Below the pieces are notes generated by a model, which did no database searches, was not told where the DNA came from, and was given only the letters and a program-made list of their open reading frames with translations. A stretch of DNA of 64,000 nt from Talaromyces rugulosus. Taxonomy: Eukaryota; Ascomycota; Eurotiomycetes; Eurotiales; Trichocomaceae. The stretch covers positions 372,001 through 436,000 of the forward strand of contig NC_049563.1 in NCBI RefSeq assembly GCF_013368755.1. Direction: 5' to 3'. Both the position numbers and the translations under genes were made by a program. Positions 43,332 to 54,778 of the stretch are shown piece by piece (the first letter of the stretch is position 1; every line of letters starts with the position of its first letter).

Positions 43332-43717
43332 TGTTGCAAGATGAGAGGGGCAGTGCTAATAGATAAAGGCGGGGGTTGAAGTAGAAGTCAAGTCATGCCA
43401 TGCTGCCAACGCAGAGCGCCACAACATGTGAAGCCAATCATCATGGACATGGCCATATCTTCGACACCAATGGTCAATTTAAAAAACATCCAGATCCATA
43501 TGACTAAGAAACTACGAATAATTCAGAGCAATAAGGTAGATTAAATTATACATCATGTACGGAAATGTATTGAAATTAAATTTCCATAATCCTAGCCCGA
43601 ACCCTAAGACACGACGGAACTATCATTTCTCCATCTGTACAAAGGAGGAAGACTTTTAGTGATAACTCGGTTTCTACTAATAATTTATACTAATTTATAC
43701 AGTCTTAATCAGAAACT
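43332..43717. other. intergenic, AT-rich
   Basis: Holds the promoter of the CorA-like gene and the 3' flank of PEX12. No other feature is seen. Confidence 0.4.
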
Positions 43718-45279
43718 TTACACCAAAACCCTCCTCAAACAATCCGTCCCCCCGAGCACTCTTCTACCCGTGACAGGACATCTCCCCTGGCCACTTTCCC
43801 ATCTCCCTTCTCTACTCCGATGGGCCTTTGTGGCAGGTGATTCGTTTGATGATCCGTCTTGGCCATCCGTGTCCTTTTCATCGCCTTCATCGACAGCGGC
43901 ACCGGCTCCCTCGTCTTCCCAAGCCGCGCCGCCGTCGACACCGTTCATAAAATCTAGTTGGCGTTCATGCTCGCCGTTCAGCCAGTGAAACACGCAGGTG
44001 TAGCAGAATACATAGCCGGTTTGGCATGCGGTAGGGTTTGTGAGTGGGTTCAAGCAGATGGGACATGCGCTTGCCTTGCCAGAGTCGGATGTTGGGAGCG
44101 GGACGGTGAATATCGGTAGGTAAGATGTTGACGAAACCGGCGGTTGACTGTTGGAAGGGGTCTTCTTCAGTGCGGGTTTGAGGGAGGTGGATGGAGAGGT
44201 TGATTGAGGGGATGACGATGTATTCGCCTTTCTGAGGGATGGGTCTGTCATTCCTGTGACGACTGGGGCTGGTAAATCTAGGTTTTCGGTGGCTTTGCGG
44301 GCAAGCTGTCGAGAAAAGTCACTTGCATGCCACCATTCGAGAAATTTGAGCGCAAAGATAGAGACAGGCAAAAAATATCGTAGTGAAGACAGAACCTGGG
44401 GATATAGGTTCTGCGGGTTCAGCAGCCCGAGTAAAGGTGAGCCAGGACGTTGGCTCCGACGAGCACTGCTGCCACCACCAGGCTTTGCTTCGAGGATATT
44501 CGCAATGGCGCGGTGGTCGGCTGGACCCAGTCGGCGAATGCGTGTGCCGATCAGCCATAGGAACGGCGAGGAGTATTTCGTGTTGTCAAAGAGATAGGCC
44601 AGGTTAAAGGCCACAATAGAAAAGTAATACGCCGCATTCACTGACGGGTATACATTCCGCAAGAACCACTTGTAGTAAAACATTAGGCGTTGCTTGATTG
44701 TCGGGTTTGCTGGAAGCCCATCAGCGGGATTATACCGCGGTCCGCCAAGTAGTGACGACGCATGCGGCGCAATGTGAATATCATAACTTTCATCAAGCTT
44801 ACGCTTCAAATATGGCAGTCCGACCATGACAGCCAGGTTCTTCCAAACATCGACTGTGCGCAGCCGGAGGGTTTCCCGCACCGGGTTTGCAGCGCCCATC
44901 TGCGCACGAGGAATCTCTCCATTTTTTGTAAACGAAACGCGCTCTCGTTTGAGAGAATAGAAGTTTTCTGTAAATGACCCTCCAAATGTTCGCAGGTAGT
45001 ACCGCTCTACCAAGAGCGAGAGCAGCGCATAAAGCTCATCGAAGTTGTTCAGCACCCGGAGCAAGTACCGAGGGTGTCGGTGTGTTGCGACTGCGAGTAG
45101 GTAACGGATCGATGGGGGGAGGAGAGATGAGAGTTGTTCCTCCGCAAGGAGCTCTGTTAGTTATAAGATTAGCTTCTTTTATCTAGTCAGCTGGGGATGG
45201 TTTGGGGGTGAGTTGGCTCACCAAAGAGCGAAGGCTTCAAGTCGTCCAAGTCATTCTGCACGCCGGACATGTATTCCAT
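43718..45279 (-). CDS. PEX12: peroxisome import RING protein Pex12
   Basis: Two exons: 45279-45222 and 45153-43718, giving 497 aa. Pex12 with Pex2 and Pex10 forms the membrane ubiquitin ligase that recycles the import receptor Pex5. The first exon codes for only 19 residues (MEYMSGVQNDLDDLKPSLF) and joins in phase to ELLAEEQLSSLLPPSIRYLL. Pex2/12 N-terminal domain: FDELYALLSLLVERYYLRTF, GGSFTENFYSLKRERV, LPYLKRKLDE, and helices around 160-270. The degenerate RING starts ACPICLNPLTNPTACQTGYV and continues FCYTCVFHWLN, then a long acidic insert and RCPVTGRRV. The acidic insert within the RING (about 60 residues, Asp/Glu/Gly-rich) is longer than I expect for the family. Confidence 0.95.
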
Positions 45280-45593
45280 CTTGATTGGTCAAAGATCTGT
45301 AGACGCGACCTACATCCTCGTGTATACACGACCCCTTTGAGTTGACAAGGACCAGAAATTGGCGGGTATTGAATTATTGAATGGAGCTGGTCGTTGACGC
45401 GCCTGACTGCCGCGGGATGAACATGTCAAGTCAGTATTAGACGGATGCGTTGGGCCGAGGTTCAATAGCGGACCCACCCGTCACTACCATCTATACGCCT
45501 TCTCCGACAGTGCTCGGGATATCGTCGTTCATTCATTAAAACCAAAGATCAGATAGATATGATATTTATTAATACATTGATAAAAAATTATAT
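45280..45593. other. short intergenic region
   Basis: 314 bp between the PEX12 start and the ATP25 stop; nothing recognised. Confidence 0.4.
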
Positions 45594-47606
45594 TTACACT
45601 GTTGACTCGAATCGCTCGACCTCGCGCCGAAACAAAGTCGAGTAGGCTGCTTGCTGATAGTTCTCCGGCAGCGTCCTCAAATAAGACAAAATGGTCGGAC
45701 GGAGTTTTGCCCAATATGATGAGGATGCCATTTCAGGGCTGAAATCCAAGTTGTCGTAGCCTGCAGCCTGTATGCAGTATGCAATCGCCTCAAGGAGGCT
45801 TTCCTGAGGCTCGATTGGTGGCTGTTCTCTCAGCATCATAGGTATCCATGTCGCCAAACTTTCACGCGCACTAGCAGCATCATCGCACCAAGCCATCGAC
45901 TTAAAAAGAAATTCATAGTCGTCGTGTGTCCTTGAGCCATTCATAAAAGGAAGGGAATGCCAAATTTGCCAAAACCCTTCGATATCTTTAGCTTCTAGCC
46001 TTAGTCTCATCATGTCCCAGCTCCCATAGCCTTTAATTTCTTCATTGAACGTCTCCATAACATTTCGGATACGTAAAGATAGTTGATGCGTAGTATCAGC
46101 AGCCTGGTCCTCCGACAACATGATTAAGGCCTTGTAGAGTATGACGAAAAGGGGTAAGTGTAGGCGAAGCGAGCCTTCAAGAGACAAATAATCCAGGACA
46201 CGAAGTGCATGCTCGACATCAGATTCTCGAGTAGACGGCGACACATCATCCGATCGTGGGGTGACAAATGATCTTGCAACGTCAAGACCATATGATTCTG
46301 ACAGATTGAACCCTGAAGCGGTGTGCTCCATATATACAGACCACAGGTGTTCCTTGGTATATGCAGGATGACAAACGGTTACTCCAGCAGCAGCCAGCAT
46401 CAGTCGGAGCAGGGAATTTTCAAATTGCGAGCCTTTGGCAACATCATAGCTTCTCCGTAGTAAAGGAGTAGAATCACAATCATTTGGACCAGTTCCAAGA
46501 TCGCTCGAGTTGGCCTGGAAAATATTTTCTTCTTTTGTAAGATAGTCGTAGAATTCCTGTCCTCTGTTTGATATTCTGGAATTTTGTCGATTTGTGGAAC
46601 TGGTTGTAAACTGCCTCTTTTGGTGAAAGGAAATGCTAGATGGTGGCCTGATGGTATCAAATAATGGGTGATTAGATTCATGGTGGTTGGTGTTATTGGA
46701 GCCAGGGCGAACTACCTTGGGGGTATCCTCGGGATTCGGATTTGGGTCGACTTGACGTTTCCGCTTTGGAGTCCAAAGTTGTTCCAGGTCCATAAGCGCC
46801 CTCTTTTCTTCCGTGAACATCTGTACTATTATCCTGGTCCCGCTTTGGATTTTGCCGAAGCCTTCAAACACTCCTCGCCGGGCAAGGGTCTCAGCACCTG
46901 GGTCGTCCACGAGGCCGGCATTAACACATATCCAGCCTGTGGTGATGCCGTCATCCGAGCCGGACGCCGTCGATCCAGTACTGCCAGCAATACGGGCCTT
47001 GCGAGTCTTGCGTCGAAGTTTGATCTTGAGTTCGTTGCGGCCTAGTAGTCCGTCCGCAAATGGTTGCAGTTTATAGCTGGACCTAAGCCATCGACAAAAG
47101 CGATCCGCTGAAACGTTGAGATGTTTTATGCCTCGAGCGGTACCAATGACCATAATGACATTGCCTCCCAGGGCCGAAGGCGGATCTCGTCCGCGCAAAT
47201 CAATCAAAGCCAAGTCATCCAAGCCAATTTCAACGGAGAGGTTCTGTAATAGATCTGCCATGATCGCTGGGGAATTTTCGGGAACAGGTGGTATTTGCTG
47301 CTGCCGAGCCACAGGAGACTCTTTGGTAGGGGGTTCAACACGGAGGTACCACGGCACGGACTGTAGGTCTGTATCTTCATCGGCCACCAGCTGGTCTTCG
47401 TGTTTGGGGTCATTTTCTGCAGGGCTGGCGCTGTGATCTGGATACTCTGTCCGCAGATATGGGACGGCCGAGAAGCGCCTGAGCGGAGGATTGTTGGGGA
47501 AACGGTTTGTCTGAGCGATTGCAAGTCCAGAAAACGCTGCGAATGTCTGCAGGGCACTGTAGCGACAGGCCTGGCATGCCGTTCTCCTAGCTAAAGCTGC
47601 TGCCAT
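45594..47606 (-). CDS. ATP25: mitochondrial Atp25 (RsfS-like N-terminus)
   Basis: Single exon, 670 aa. In yeast Atp25 is cut in two: the N-terminal part resembles the ribosome-silencing factor RsfS and the C-terminal part stabilises the mRNA of ATP synthase subunit 9. The first 40 residues are a mitochondrial presequence type (ALARRTACQACRYSAL). The RsfS part spans about 135-300: LSVEIGLDDLALIDLRGRDP, GGNVIMVIGTARGIKHLNVS, ADRFCRWLR, and GWICVNAGLVDDPGAETL. A disordered Ser/Asn/Arg-rich linker follows (about 285-370). The C-terminal half is helical repeat-like (FLFKSMAWCDDAASARESLA). It is divergent from NMD3 with a 238-bp spacer. Confidence 0.93.
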   Translation of the reverse strand: MAAALARRTACQACRYSALQTFAAFSGLAIAQTNRFPNNPPLRRFSAVPYLRTEYPDHSASPAENDPKHEDQLVADEDTDLQSVPWYLRVEPPTKESPVARQQQIPPVPENSPAIMADLLQNLSVEIGLDDLALIDLRGRDPPSALGGNVIMVIGTARGIKHLNVSADRFCRWLRSSYKLQPFADGLLGRNELKIKLRRKTRKARIAGSTGSTASGSDDGITTGWICVNAGLVDDPGAETLARRGVFEGFGKIQSGTRIIVQMFTEEKRALMDLEQLWTPKRKRQVDPNPNPEDTPKVVRPGSNNTNHHESNHPLFDTIRPPSSISFHQKRQFTTSSTNRQNSRISNRGQEFYDYLTKEENIFQANSSDLGTGPNDCDSTPLLRRSYDVAKGSQFENSLLRLMLAAAGVTVCHPAYTKEHLWSVYMEHTASGFNLSESYGLDVARSFVTPRSDDVSPSTRESDVEHALRVLDYLSLEGSLRLHLPLFVILYKALIMLSEDQAADTTHQLSLRIRNVMETFNEEIKGYGSWDMMRLRLEAKDIEGFWQIWHSLPFMNGSRTHDDYEFLFKSMAWCDDAASARESLATWIPMMLREQPPIEPQESLLEAIAYCIQAAGYDNLDFSPEMASSSYWAKLRPTILSYLRTLPENYQQAAYSTLFRREVERFESTV

Positions 47607-47844
47607 CGTGTGGTGCGCAACCTGTCACTGGAAAATTGGCTGGACTGTTTGAAAGAGCGCGCCGAAGCTTTTCTGGAAGCCGCGCAGGTCGGGGAAGTGA
47701 GCTAGTCTATAGTCGGTTAGTGTGGCTCCCCGGTGCAAACACTGCAAACACAAAAAAAATATTGTATGGAGGGGCAAATATCGCCCGCCAAACTTGGATT
47801 TCTAATGACAATATTTCTGCCAAACCAACCTTCAAACCGCCAAA
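47607..47844. promoter_or_regulatory. ATP25 / NMD3 divergent promoter
   Basis: 238 bp separate the two start codons, so promoter elements must be shared or overlap. No specific site is recognised. Confidence 0.5.
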
Positions 47845-49649
47845 ATGTCGATGGACTTGGATGAGGGAGTCCCTTTCTCGGACTTTCATGCGCAGCAGCA
47901 GCCAGAAGCAACGTGCGTATTGTCTCCTAATGCAATCTACGAGGGAGTACTATATACTAACTTGTCGCAGTATCCTCTGCTGCAACTGTGGTAGTCCCAT
48001 CGATGGCACTTCAGCTGCTGGTACGTATTATGTTTTTATGAAATTTGAGTGTTACATGAAATTAACTTGAACTAGGTGCTTTGTGCCATGACTGCATAAA
48101 ACTCACGGTCGATATTTCCCAAGATGTTCAACGAGAGTCCACTCTTCATTTCTGCCGTGACTGCGAGGTTCGTTCCACTACAGATGACAGCAAGAGTAAA
48201 AACGAGAATGCTAATATTGCTATTATAGAGATGGCTTCAACCCCCACAAACCTGGCTCACTGCAGCGCTGGAATCACGAGAGCTGCTCGCCCTATGCCTC
48301 CGGAAGTTGAGGGGTTTGTCGAAAGTACGAATTATCGATGCTAGTTTTATCTGGACAGAGCCACACTCGAGACGGATAAAGGTCAAGATCACCATTCAAC
48401 AAGAGGCTTTCCAGGGAACTATACTTCAACAGACCTTTGAGGTCGAGTATGTGGTCTCGACACAGCAGTGCCCCGACTGCGCCAAGTCATTCACACACCA
48501 TTCGTGGCGAGCTTGTAAGTTCCTGTTACCTTTGTTCAATGTAAAATGTACTTTACTAACCATGATTTGAATCCAGGTGCGCAAGTGCGCCAGAAGGTCC
48601 CCCACAAGAGAACGTTTCTGTACCTCGAACAACTGATGCTGAAGCACCGCGCGCATCGGGACGCAATCAATATCAAAGAGGTAAAAGACGGGTTAGACTT
48701 TTACTTTGCACAAAGGAATCATGCTGAAAAAATGGTGGATTTCCTTTCATCTGTTTCACCCGTTAAAGTCAAGAAGTCCCAAGAGCTTATTTCGATGGAC
48801 ATACACACATCGTCACGGCAGTACAAAATTACTTTCTCCGTGGAGCTGGTTCCAATTTGCAAAGATGATCTTGTCGCGCTACCCATTAAACTGGCTCGAT
48901 CCCTGGGCAACATTTCTCCGTTGACGCTGTGCTATCGAGTTGGCAATTCTATCAATCTTTTGGACCCCAGCACACTTCAAACAGCCGATGTCCCAACACC
49001 AGTCTACTGGAGACAGCCATTCAAGAATCTGGCCGACGTGCAAGAACTTGCGGAATTTGTTGTGATGGATATAGAACCTGTCGGAGAGTCCAAGGGCCGT
49101 TTCTTCCTAGCCGAAGTGACCGTTGCGCGGGCATCCGACCTTGGCGTTAGCGACAGGACCTATTTCACAAGAACCCATCTAGGAGGCGTGCTCCACGTGG
49201 GCGACTCGGCCATGGGGTATCATTTGACCGGCACAAACTTCAACAACCCCAACTTTGAAGCCATTGAAGAAAGCAGCCATTACAGCTCAGCTATACCAGA
49301 CGTGATACTTGTCAGGAAGCACTATGCCCGCAAGAAGAAGCCCAAGTCGCGAAGCTGGAAGCTTCAGCGTATGGCTCGCGAAGAAGAAGAGGTTGGCCGC
49401 AAGCAAGACCAAGAGCGTGTCGAAGCCGACTTTGAAATGTTCTTGCGTGACATTGAGGAAGACCAAGACCTCCGTGGCACGCTGTCGCTATACAAGACCA
49501 AGGACGAGGGCCGCAAAGCAAATAAAATGGATACCACTGGAGATGGAAACGACATGGACGAGGACGGCAGCGATGATGAGGTGCCTAAGATCAACATGGA
49601 TGAATTGCTCGATGAGTTTGATGAACTGAACATGGAAGACGCAGAGTAG
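47845..49649 (+). CDS. NMD3: 60S export adaptor Nmd3
   Basis: Five exons: 47845-47912, 47971-48020, 48076-48167, 48229-48514 and 48577-49649, giving 522 aa. Nmd3 brings the large ribosomal subunit through the pore via exportin Crm1. The N-terminal zinc region shows four Cys pairs: LCCNCG, LCHDC, FCRDC and CPDCAK. Exon 4 begins RWLQPPQTW, then TAALESRELLALCLRKLRGL and SKVRIIDASFIWTEPHSRR, exactly the family core; a retained intron 3 (48168-48228) would break it. A C-terminal acidic/hydrophobic part (DELLDEFDELNMEDAE) suits a leucine-rich nuclear export signal, and a Lys/Arg stretch (KHYARKKKPKSR) a nuclear import signal. Introns are 50-62 nt. Confidence 0.97.
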
Positions 49650-49783
49650 ATTACTTTGCATCTGATGATATGAGGATACGAGCTATATTCTGCATGGTTT
49701 AAAACTGGCGTTCTTTGATTTTCTTTACTGTGGATAGTAAATATAGTGATATCAATTGGATTATACACGTATGGGTATCAACA

Positions 49784-50521
49784 TCAAAACTCGTTTTCCG
49801 TCTCCATATCCTCTTCCTCCCTTGTAGTATCATCCTCGCGCCGTCTCCATTCCATTATCAACAACATTACATTCTCAAATCGGCCTCGCAGGATATTGCC
49901 ATCGTCGCTGACCCAAAATGTAAATCGCAGGGGATCCAGATCAATCGGTCCACTACGGAGATGTGCGTCGTCCCCGGAGCGAATCAACTGTATCAAACCT
50001 GGGCGCTGCTGCCCCCCCTGAGCGTGACAGTCGTCGAGGCGATCAATGATAATTAAAACAGCCCTAAAGAGCGGATGAAGCTGGGAGCTGGTGTGACTGA
50101 TAGCAGCATCGGTCTGTCGAGCCTCGATCTGAGAGCAGATGCGTTGATGAGCCTGCTGGATCTCCGAGACGCCGTGGGGGCTTCTGGGCGACCAACACGC
50201 GAGAAATTTGCATGGAAATGCATCTCTCATCACCATTGCTACGTCGCCGTAGTTCTCTGCGAGCGCGGCTTTGATATCGAGTCTTTTGGAAAAATAGTTA
50301 AACGTCCGAAGCAACTGCTCCTTGCCTACGGGTCTGCGAGTGTCGACCGGCGTCGTGATGTATACGGCACATGATTTTTGAAAAAAGTCGGATATTGTTG
50401 TTTGGCGAGACAGGCCGGTGTGTCTGGCAGTAGTGGTGATCATGTAGGGATACGTGTACGGATCTTCTTCCAAGCGCCGTCGAAGGACAAATCTTTTGAC
50501 AGTTGTTGGCGTCTGAAGCAT
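49784..50521 (-). CDS. orphan protein with a PCNA-binding (PIP) motif
   Basis: Single exon, 245 aa, first ATG used. I do not recognise the family. Near residues 39-46 lies QTTISDFF, an exact match to the PIP-box pattern Q-x-x-(I/L/M)-x-x-F-F that docks on PCNA. Just before it are Arg-rich residues (KRFVLRRR). The rest has mixed helix and strand composition (FRAVLIIIDRLDD; LRFTFWVSDDGNILRGRFEN) and ends in an acidic, Glu-rich tail. A nearby internal Met would remove the PIP motif, so the start matters. The gene converges with NMD3, leaving 134 bp between the stops. The pattern alone is short and may be accidental, but the position early in a protein with a basic region is typical. Confidence 0.65.
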   Translation of the reverse strand: MLQTPTTVKRFVLRRRLEEDPYTYPYMITTTARHTGLSRQTTISDFFQKSCAVYITTPVDTRRPVGKEQLLRTFNYFSKRLDIKAALAENYGDVAMVMRDAFPCKFLACWSPRSPHGVSEIQQAHQRICSQIEARQTDAAISHTSSQLHPLFRAVLIIIDRLDDCHAQGGQQRPGLIQLIRSGDDAHLRSGPIDLDPLRFTFWVSDDGNILRGRFENVMLLIMEWRRREDDTTREEEDMETENEF

Positions 50522-51382
50522 TGCATTGATTTTTTCTTCTTCGTCTCAAGATTTGAAACCAGTAATTAATTGACCGCTTGAGTTAAAATTCAAGAACACA
50601 GGGGAAATATATGATTATTCTTTTTATAGGCTTACCCCGCTCTCAATGTCAATATTATGCTTGTATTTTCCGCATCCGATGGCCCAATTGCAAGAATTCG
50701 ATATCATTACATTAGATTCTCACAAAATAAGTTGATCCATCACGCTATAAGGTAGCTCAAAGGCTGGATGCAGTCGCACAAACACAAAATGAAGGCACCG
50801 ACCGACAAGGGTATATGACTTGTGATCCTTAAGAGTGCACGTTTTAATTGGAGAAATGGCCGAAGTGGACGCTTATTAGCCAACAGGATGGCAATCCGCC
50901 AGTTCCGTCTCGCATGCAGATGCATTGATTGAAGAAGAGGCATGCATGAGCAAAAACAGTGACATATTTGTACTACCAGGGGTAGATAAAAATCTTCATC
51001 AACATAACAGAAGAGCAATATTTGTAGAAGAGAGAAAAAGAAAAAAAATTGATATGCGATTGTTGAGCCGAGGTCCGTTGGCCACAACTCCAAGTCAAAT
51101 GGGAAAAATATACTAGCTGGGAAGGAGTAATAAATCCTCTCAACGCATAACACTCAATAAACCAGCTCCTTGCGAGCCACATTCTTGTCCTTTCTGTAGC
51201 CATACGTGATGCAGCACATTGCAGTAATTACCGCTTTAGGAAGTGAGGGGGGCGAGCATTTTCTTATCGATAAAGCGGCGGGTACATCACGTGATGTGTT
51301 TGCATCGATTGTCTCGAAAAATTCATGACGATCGGCGGCCATCTAGACAATACAAACCATACAACACAAAGCACGTACAGCC
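50522..51382. other. intergenic region, promoter of ESF2
   Basis: Low-complexity and AT-rich pieces; the frames on minus are hydrophobic but without context. No RNA gene is seen. Confidence 0.4.
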
Positions 51383-52291
51383 ATGGCGACGCGAAAAAGA
51401 AACGAGTTTTTGGATTTAGCAGGTAGCGATGGAGAAGAGAGTGACCGCGGATACGACTCCGAGGCCATTGAAGAGTCCAAGGGCAGATCATCCAAACGGA
51501 GAAGAGTTTTGGACGACGAAGACCATTCGGAGGACGAAGACGGTGTTGATAATGACGCTACAAATGAACACGCCGATAGCAGGTTTCACCTAGACAGCGA
51601 TGATGACGACGACGACCTGGGCTCTACATCAAAACAAACAACAAAATCATCACAAAAGCCAACCAAGAAAAAGAAAAAGGACAAGACGGGCGTGATTTAT
51701 TTCTCCTCATTGCCACCATACCTAAAACCATTCGCGCTCAAGACGCTCCTCCTCCAGCGCGGCTTCGGGCCGATCAACAGAGTCTTTCTGACCCCAGCTG
51801 TCGCCTCGACAAGCGGCGCTGGTAGCCGGCGCAGCAACAAACGCAAAATGTACTCGGACGGCTGGGTTGAGTTTGAGTCAAAGAAAGTGGCCAAGGTGTG
51901 CGCGGAGACGCTCAATGCGACTACTGTTGGAGGCCGGAGTTGGTACCGCGACGATGTTTGGAATATGAAGTATCTCAGAGGCTTCCGTTGGGCCGACTTG
52001 ATGGAGCAGGTTCAAATCGAGCGGTCACAGCGTGAAGCGCAGAGGAGAATTGAGGATACGCGGTCGCGCAAGGAGGATAAAGTGTTCCTTTCCGGTGTAG
52101 AAAAGGGCAAGGTCATTGAGGGGATCAGGAAGAAGCGCGAGGACAAGGCTAAAGCAAACGACACCATTCCAGAGGATATCCAAATTCGTCGAGTCTTTAG
52201 GCAAAACGAGGTGAAACAAAGGGAAGAGAACAAAGCTCTGAATAACAAGATGGACGAGGATGCGAAAAGGGTACTCGGGAAGATTTTCTAA
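51383..52291 (+). CDS. ESF2: small-subunit rRNA processing factor Esf2
   Basis: Single exon, 302 aa. Esf2 (ABT1 family) binds pre-rRNA and stimulates the helicase Dbp8 during 18S rRNA formation in the nucleolus. The first 95 residues are acidic with a basic cluster (SSKRRRV, KKKKKDK). The RRM-like domain covers about 100-190: [29 protein letters not shown], then [19 protein letters not shown]. The ABT1 signature follows: [20 protein letters not shown]. The C-terminal third is a long charged helix ([21 protein letters not shown]). The start codon precedes [12 protein letters not shown] with a good context (CAGCC before the ATG). Confidence 0.95.
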   Translation: MATRKRNEFLDLAGSDGEESDRGYDSEAIEESKGRSSKRRRVLDDEDHSEDEDGVDNDATNEHADSRFHLDSDDDDDDLGSTSKQTTKSSQKPTKKKKKDKTGVIYFSSLPPYLKPFALKTLLLQRGFGPINRVFLTPAVASTSGAGSRRSNKRKMYSDGWVEFESKKVAKVCAETLNATTVGGRSWYRDDVWNMKYLRGFRWADLMEQVQIERSQREAQRRIEDTRSRKEDKVFLSGVEKGKVIEGIRKKREDKAKANDTIPEDIQIRRVFRQNEVKQREENKALNNKMDEDAKRVLGKIF

Positions 52292-52727
52292 TTGCCTACA
52301 CATTCGGAAAAACATGGATTTCCAAAAACCGAGACTCGAGTCTCTCTCATATTTGCATATGTCTAAGCGTACGCCAGTCCAATCAATCAATGTATATACA
52401 TGAATGAAACAAATTTGTAAGAGCAAGGTCAAAACATAATAAACAAGAGGCATTTGTCGGACACATTGGGTATCGATTCCGTTACCTTGTTGCAAGGCAT
52501 CACAAGGTATTGTAAGACAACGGTCAAAGTTTATACACTGAGGGCTCACAAGCCATCGATCTATAGCAAACAGATCTATCAGTTCAAGAGACGAGGCCGC
52601 ACCAGCAGTATATAAGAAACGGTGCGAGCCTTCAAAGTCCAGGTTGGGACATGGGGACTACTTTGCTGTCCCATCGCCCGGGTTGTAAATATACTATATG
52701 TTCCACACATTCATGTGCAAGAAACAA
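52292..52727. other. convergent 3' flanks
   Basis: 436 bp between the ESF2 stop (plus) and the LEU5 stop (minus); nothing recognised. Confidence 0.4.
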
Positions 52728-54096
52728 TCAAATCCCCAAATACCACTTCATACGCTCGTAGACAAAGAAGCCAGTGGCAGCCATGGGTACGACTTTGAGG
52801 TACCCAATAGTCAAGCCAACCCAGAAACCCCGGAATCCTCTCTCAAAGTAGATTTTCCGGGCGGTCTCGGCCATGTTGAGTCGTTTACCATCGCCCATGG
52901 CACCGCCGACCTGCATTCGCCGACGGATAATCTCGAGCGGGTATGACGAGGTTTGTGCCACAAGGCCAGAAACCGCGCCAGAGAAGAGCTCGGCGGAGGC
53001 GGTAAGCTGCACACGGAGCTTGCCAGGCTGGTCCTTGGACGGCGATGGGGTCTCTGACTTTGGCATTGTTGTGTATGGCGCAAAATTTGGCGTGCGGAGA
53101 ACATCCCCGATCGTATCGTGAACCAAGAACGACACACCAGCATATGGAACCATGCCCACCACTGTTGCCGCAAATCCTCGGTAAAAATTGGCAAGACCGG
53201 TTCGAGGAGTGACCGCTTTTATAGACGAAGAAACAGTCTGCGCTGTGGCCATGGCAGTCGAAGAGCCGTTTCCAGATGCCGTCGCCGCCGCGACGGGCCG
53301 CGACGAGGCTTGTTCATGATATATCTGCGAACAAATGGTTCTAAAGGACGAGCGAGACGTCTTTTTCGTCTCAAACGCTAACCGAACCCTGATGACTTCG
53401 AGGGGATATGTGAAAAACACCGAGGTTACCCCAGCCAGGCTTCCCGAGATCAAGCGCCGAAACGGGGTCTCTTTATCTTTGGTCGGAATGAAAATTGCCC
53501 TAACCTGTTCGTATGCAAGAAATTTGATCGCCGCATATGGAAATATTCGTAGCAGCGTCGCCGAATGACCCTTGTATAAACCTCGAGCGCCTTCAAATCG
53601 CTTGATGTCACGCATCGCCATCGCTAACCCGGACCAACTTCCAGAGTATTTGGCAAACTGAGGATTGGACGCCTGGAACAAGATTTTGACGCGATCAAGA
53701 GGAGCGACGACTGTTTTTGCCTGTAATAAAAGCAAAATACATCAGCAACCGAATTTCTTTTTGCCCATGTCCTTCCAAACTTACAGCACAACCCGCTATC
53801 CCTCCTGCCAATCCACTTCGCGACACATATTCAAGACTGCGCTTATCGACCGGCTTGCGGGCATTCAACGGTGTCTCCACGAGCTTCTGCGATACAGCCT
53901 CGTCCGAGGCCGTCGTCGTCGTCGTAGCCGCGGTTGACATGTTTTGAGGCGGAGCCGCTTCCAGGACTGGAAGCCCGTTTGCGCGTGATGATGCAGACGG
54001 GCTGCTTATTCTCGTTGGCTGCGCAACCTGGTGATAGAGAGCAATACTTGTTGGTGACGACTCGAGTGAAGCATGATCTGGCGGTTCACTGTTCAT
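52728..54096 (-). CDS. LEU5: mitochondrial carrier Leu5 (CoA transport)
   Basis: Two exons: 54096-53785 and 53720-52728, giving 434 aa. The family has six helices in three repeats and resides in the inner mitochondrial membrane; yeast Leu5 is needed for CoA in the matrix. The three signatures are visible: PLDRVKILFQ (repeat 1), YPLEVIRVRL (repeat 2) and YPLEIIRRRM (repeat 3). The spliced join is GLAGGIAGCAV-less: GCA then AKTVVAPLD, within helix 1. An Ala/Ser-rich insert of about 50 residues (SSRPVAAATASGNGSSTAMA) sits between repeats 2 and 3. The first 90 residues are Ser/Thr/Pro-rich and disordered. Leu5/Graves-type features are inferred from the repeat phrases. Confidence 0.9.
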
Positions 54097-54778
54097 TGAA
54101 TCAGTTGGTCGCAGAGTGGAGAGATCTCTCGGTCCCGCGGAAGAGTGGCGCAGAATGATGATGACCTTTCTTCGGAAGTAGGCTTCTCTCGGGCTCGGCT
54201 ATGACTGATACGCCGGGGTAACAACCGAAACACACCAGGCCGAGACACACTTGAGTCAAAAAAACAACACAACGAGGTATTGACTCAAGACTACAAAATG
54301 ATGACGGTGAAAAAAGGGCCGTACGGCTTTTGTATGCAGTGCTTCAAAGCGTTTTCATCTCTCGGAAAGCCGCGGCGTACCCACCGAGGTCTCGTGACCA
54401 CACCCGAGGCGTTGCCGATACGGCTATCCTCGCATTATTAATTCCAATTCTCGTCGATCGGAGTGGTTGATTATGTCTATGGATCTAGGAGAAAAAAGTA
54501 GTATATGGATTGTATGCGACCGCTAAACCCCAAACATCGCCGGCCAACTCCCAAGTAAACAAATTCAACTCAAACAGTCCACCCAAACACCACCACCCTA
54601 ATGCCCATCTAATCAAGCAAGCAAGACCCATGCATGACAGCAACTATTGCTGTCTGTAAGATAGAAAACTTGAGAAAAATGACATATTATGCACAAAGAG
54701 ACTCGTGGCTCATAAATTTCCAAACGCTCTTCCAAATGCACAAAACGATCAAAATCGCACCGTTGATAAGATCGGCTC
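54097..54778. other. intergenic region
   Basis: Promoter of LEU5 plus the 3' flank of ITC1. No gene-like frame is seen. Confidence 0.4.
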
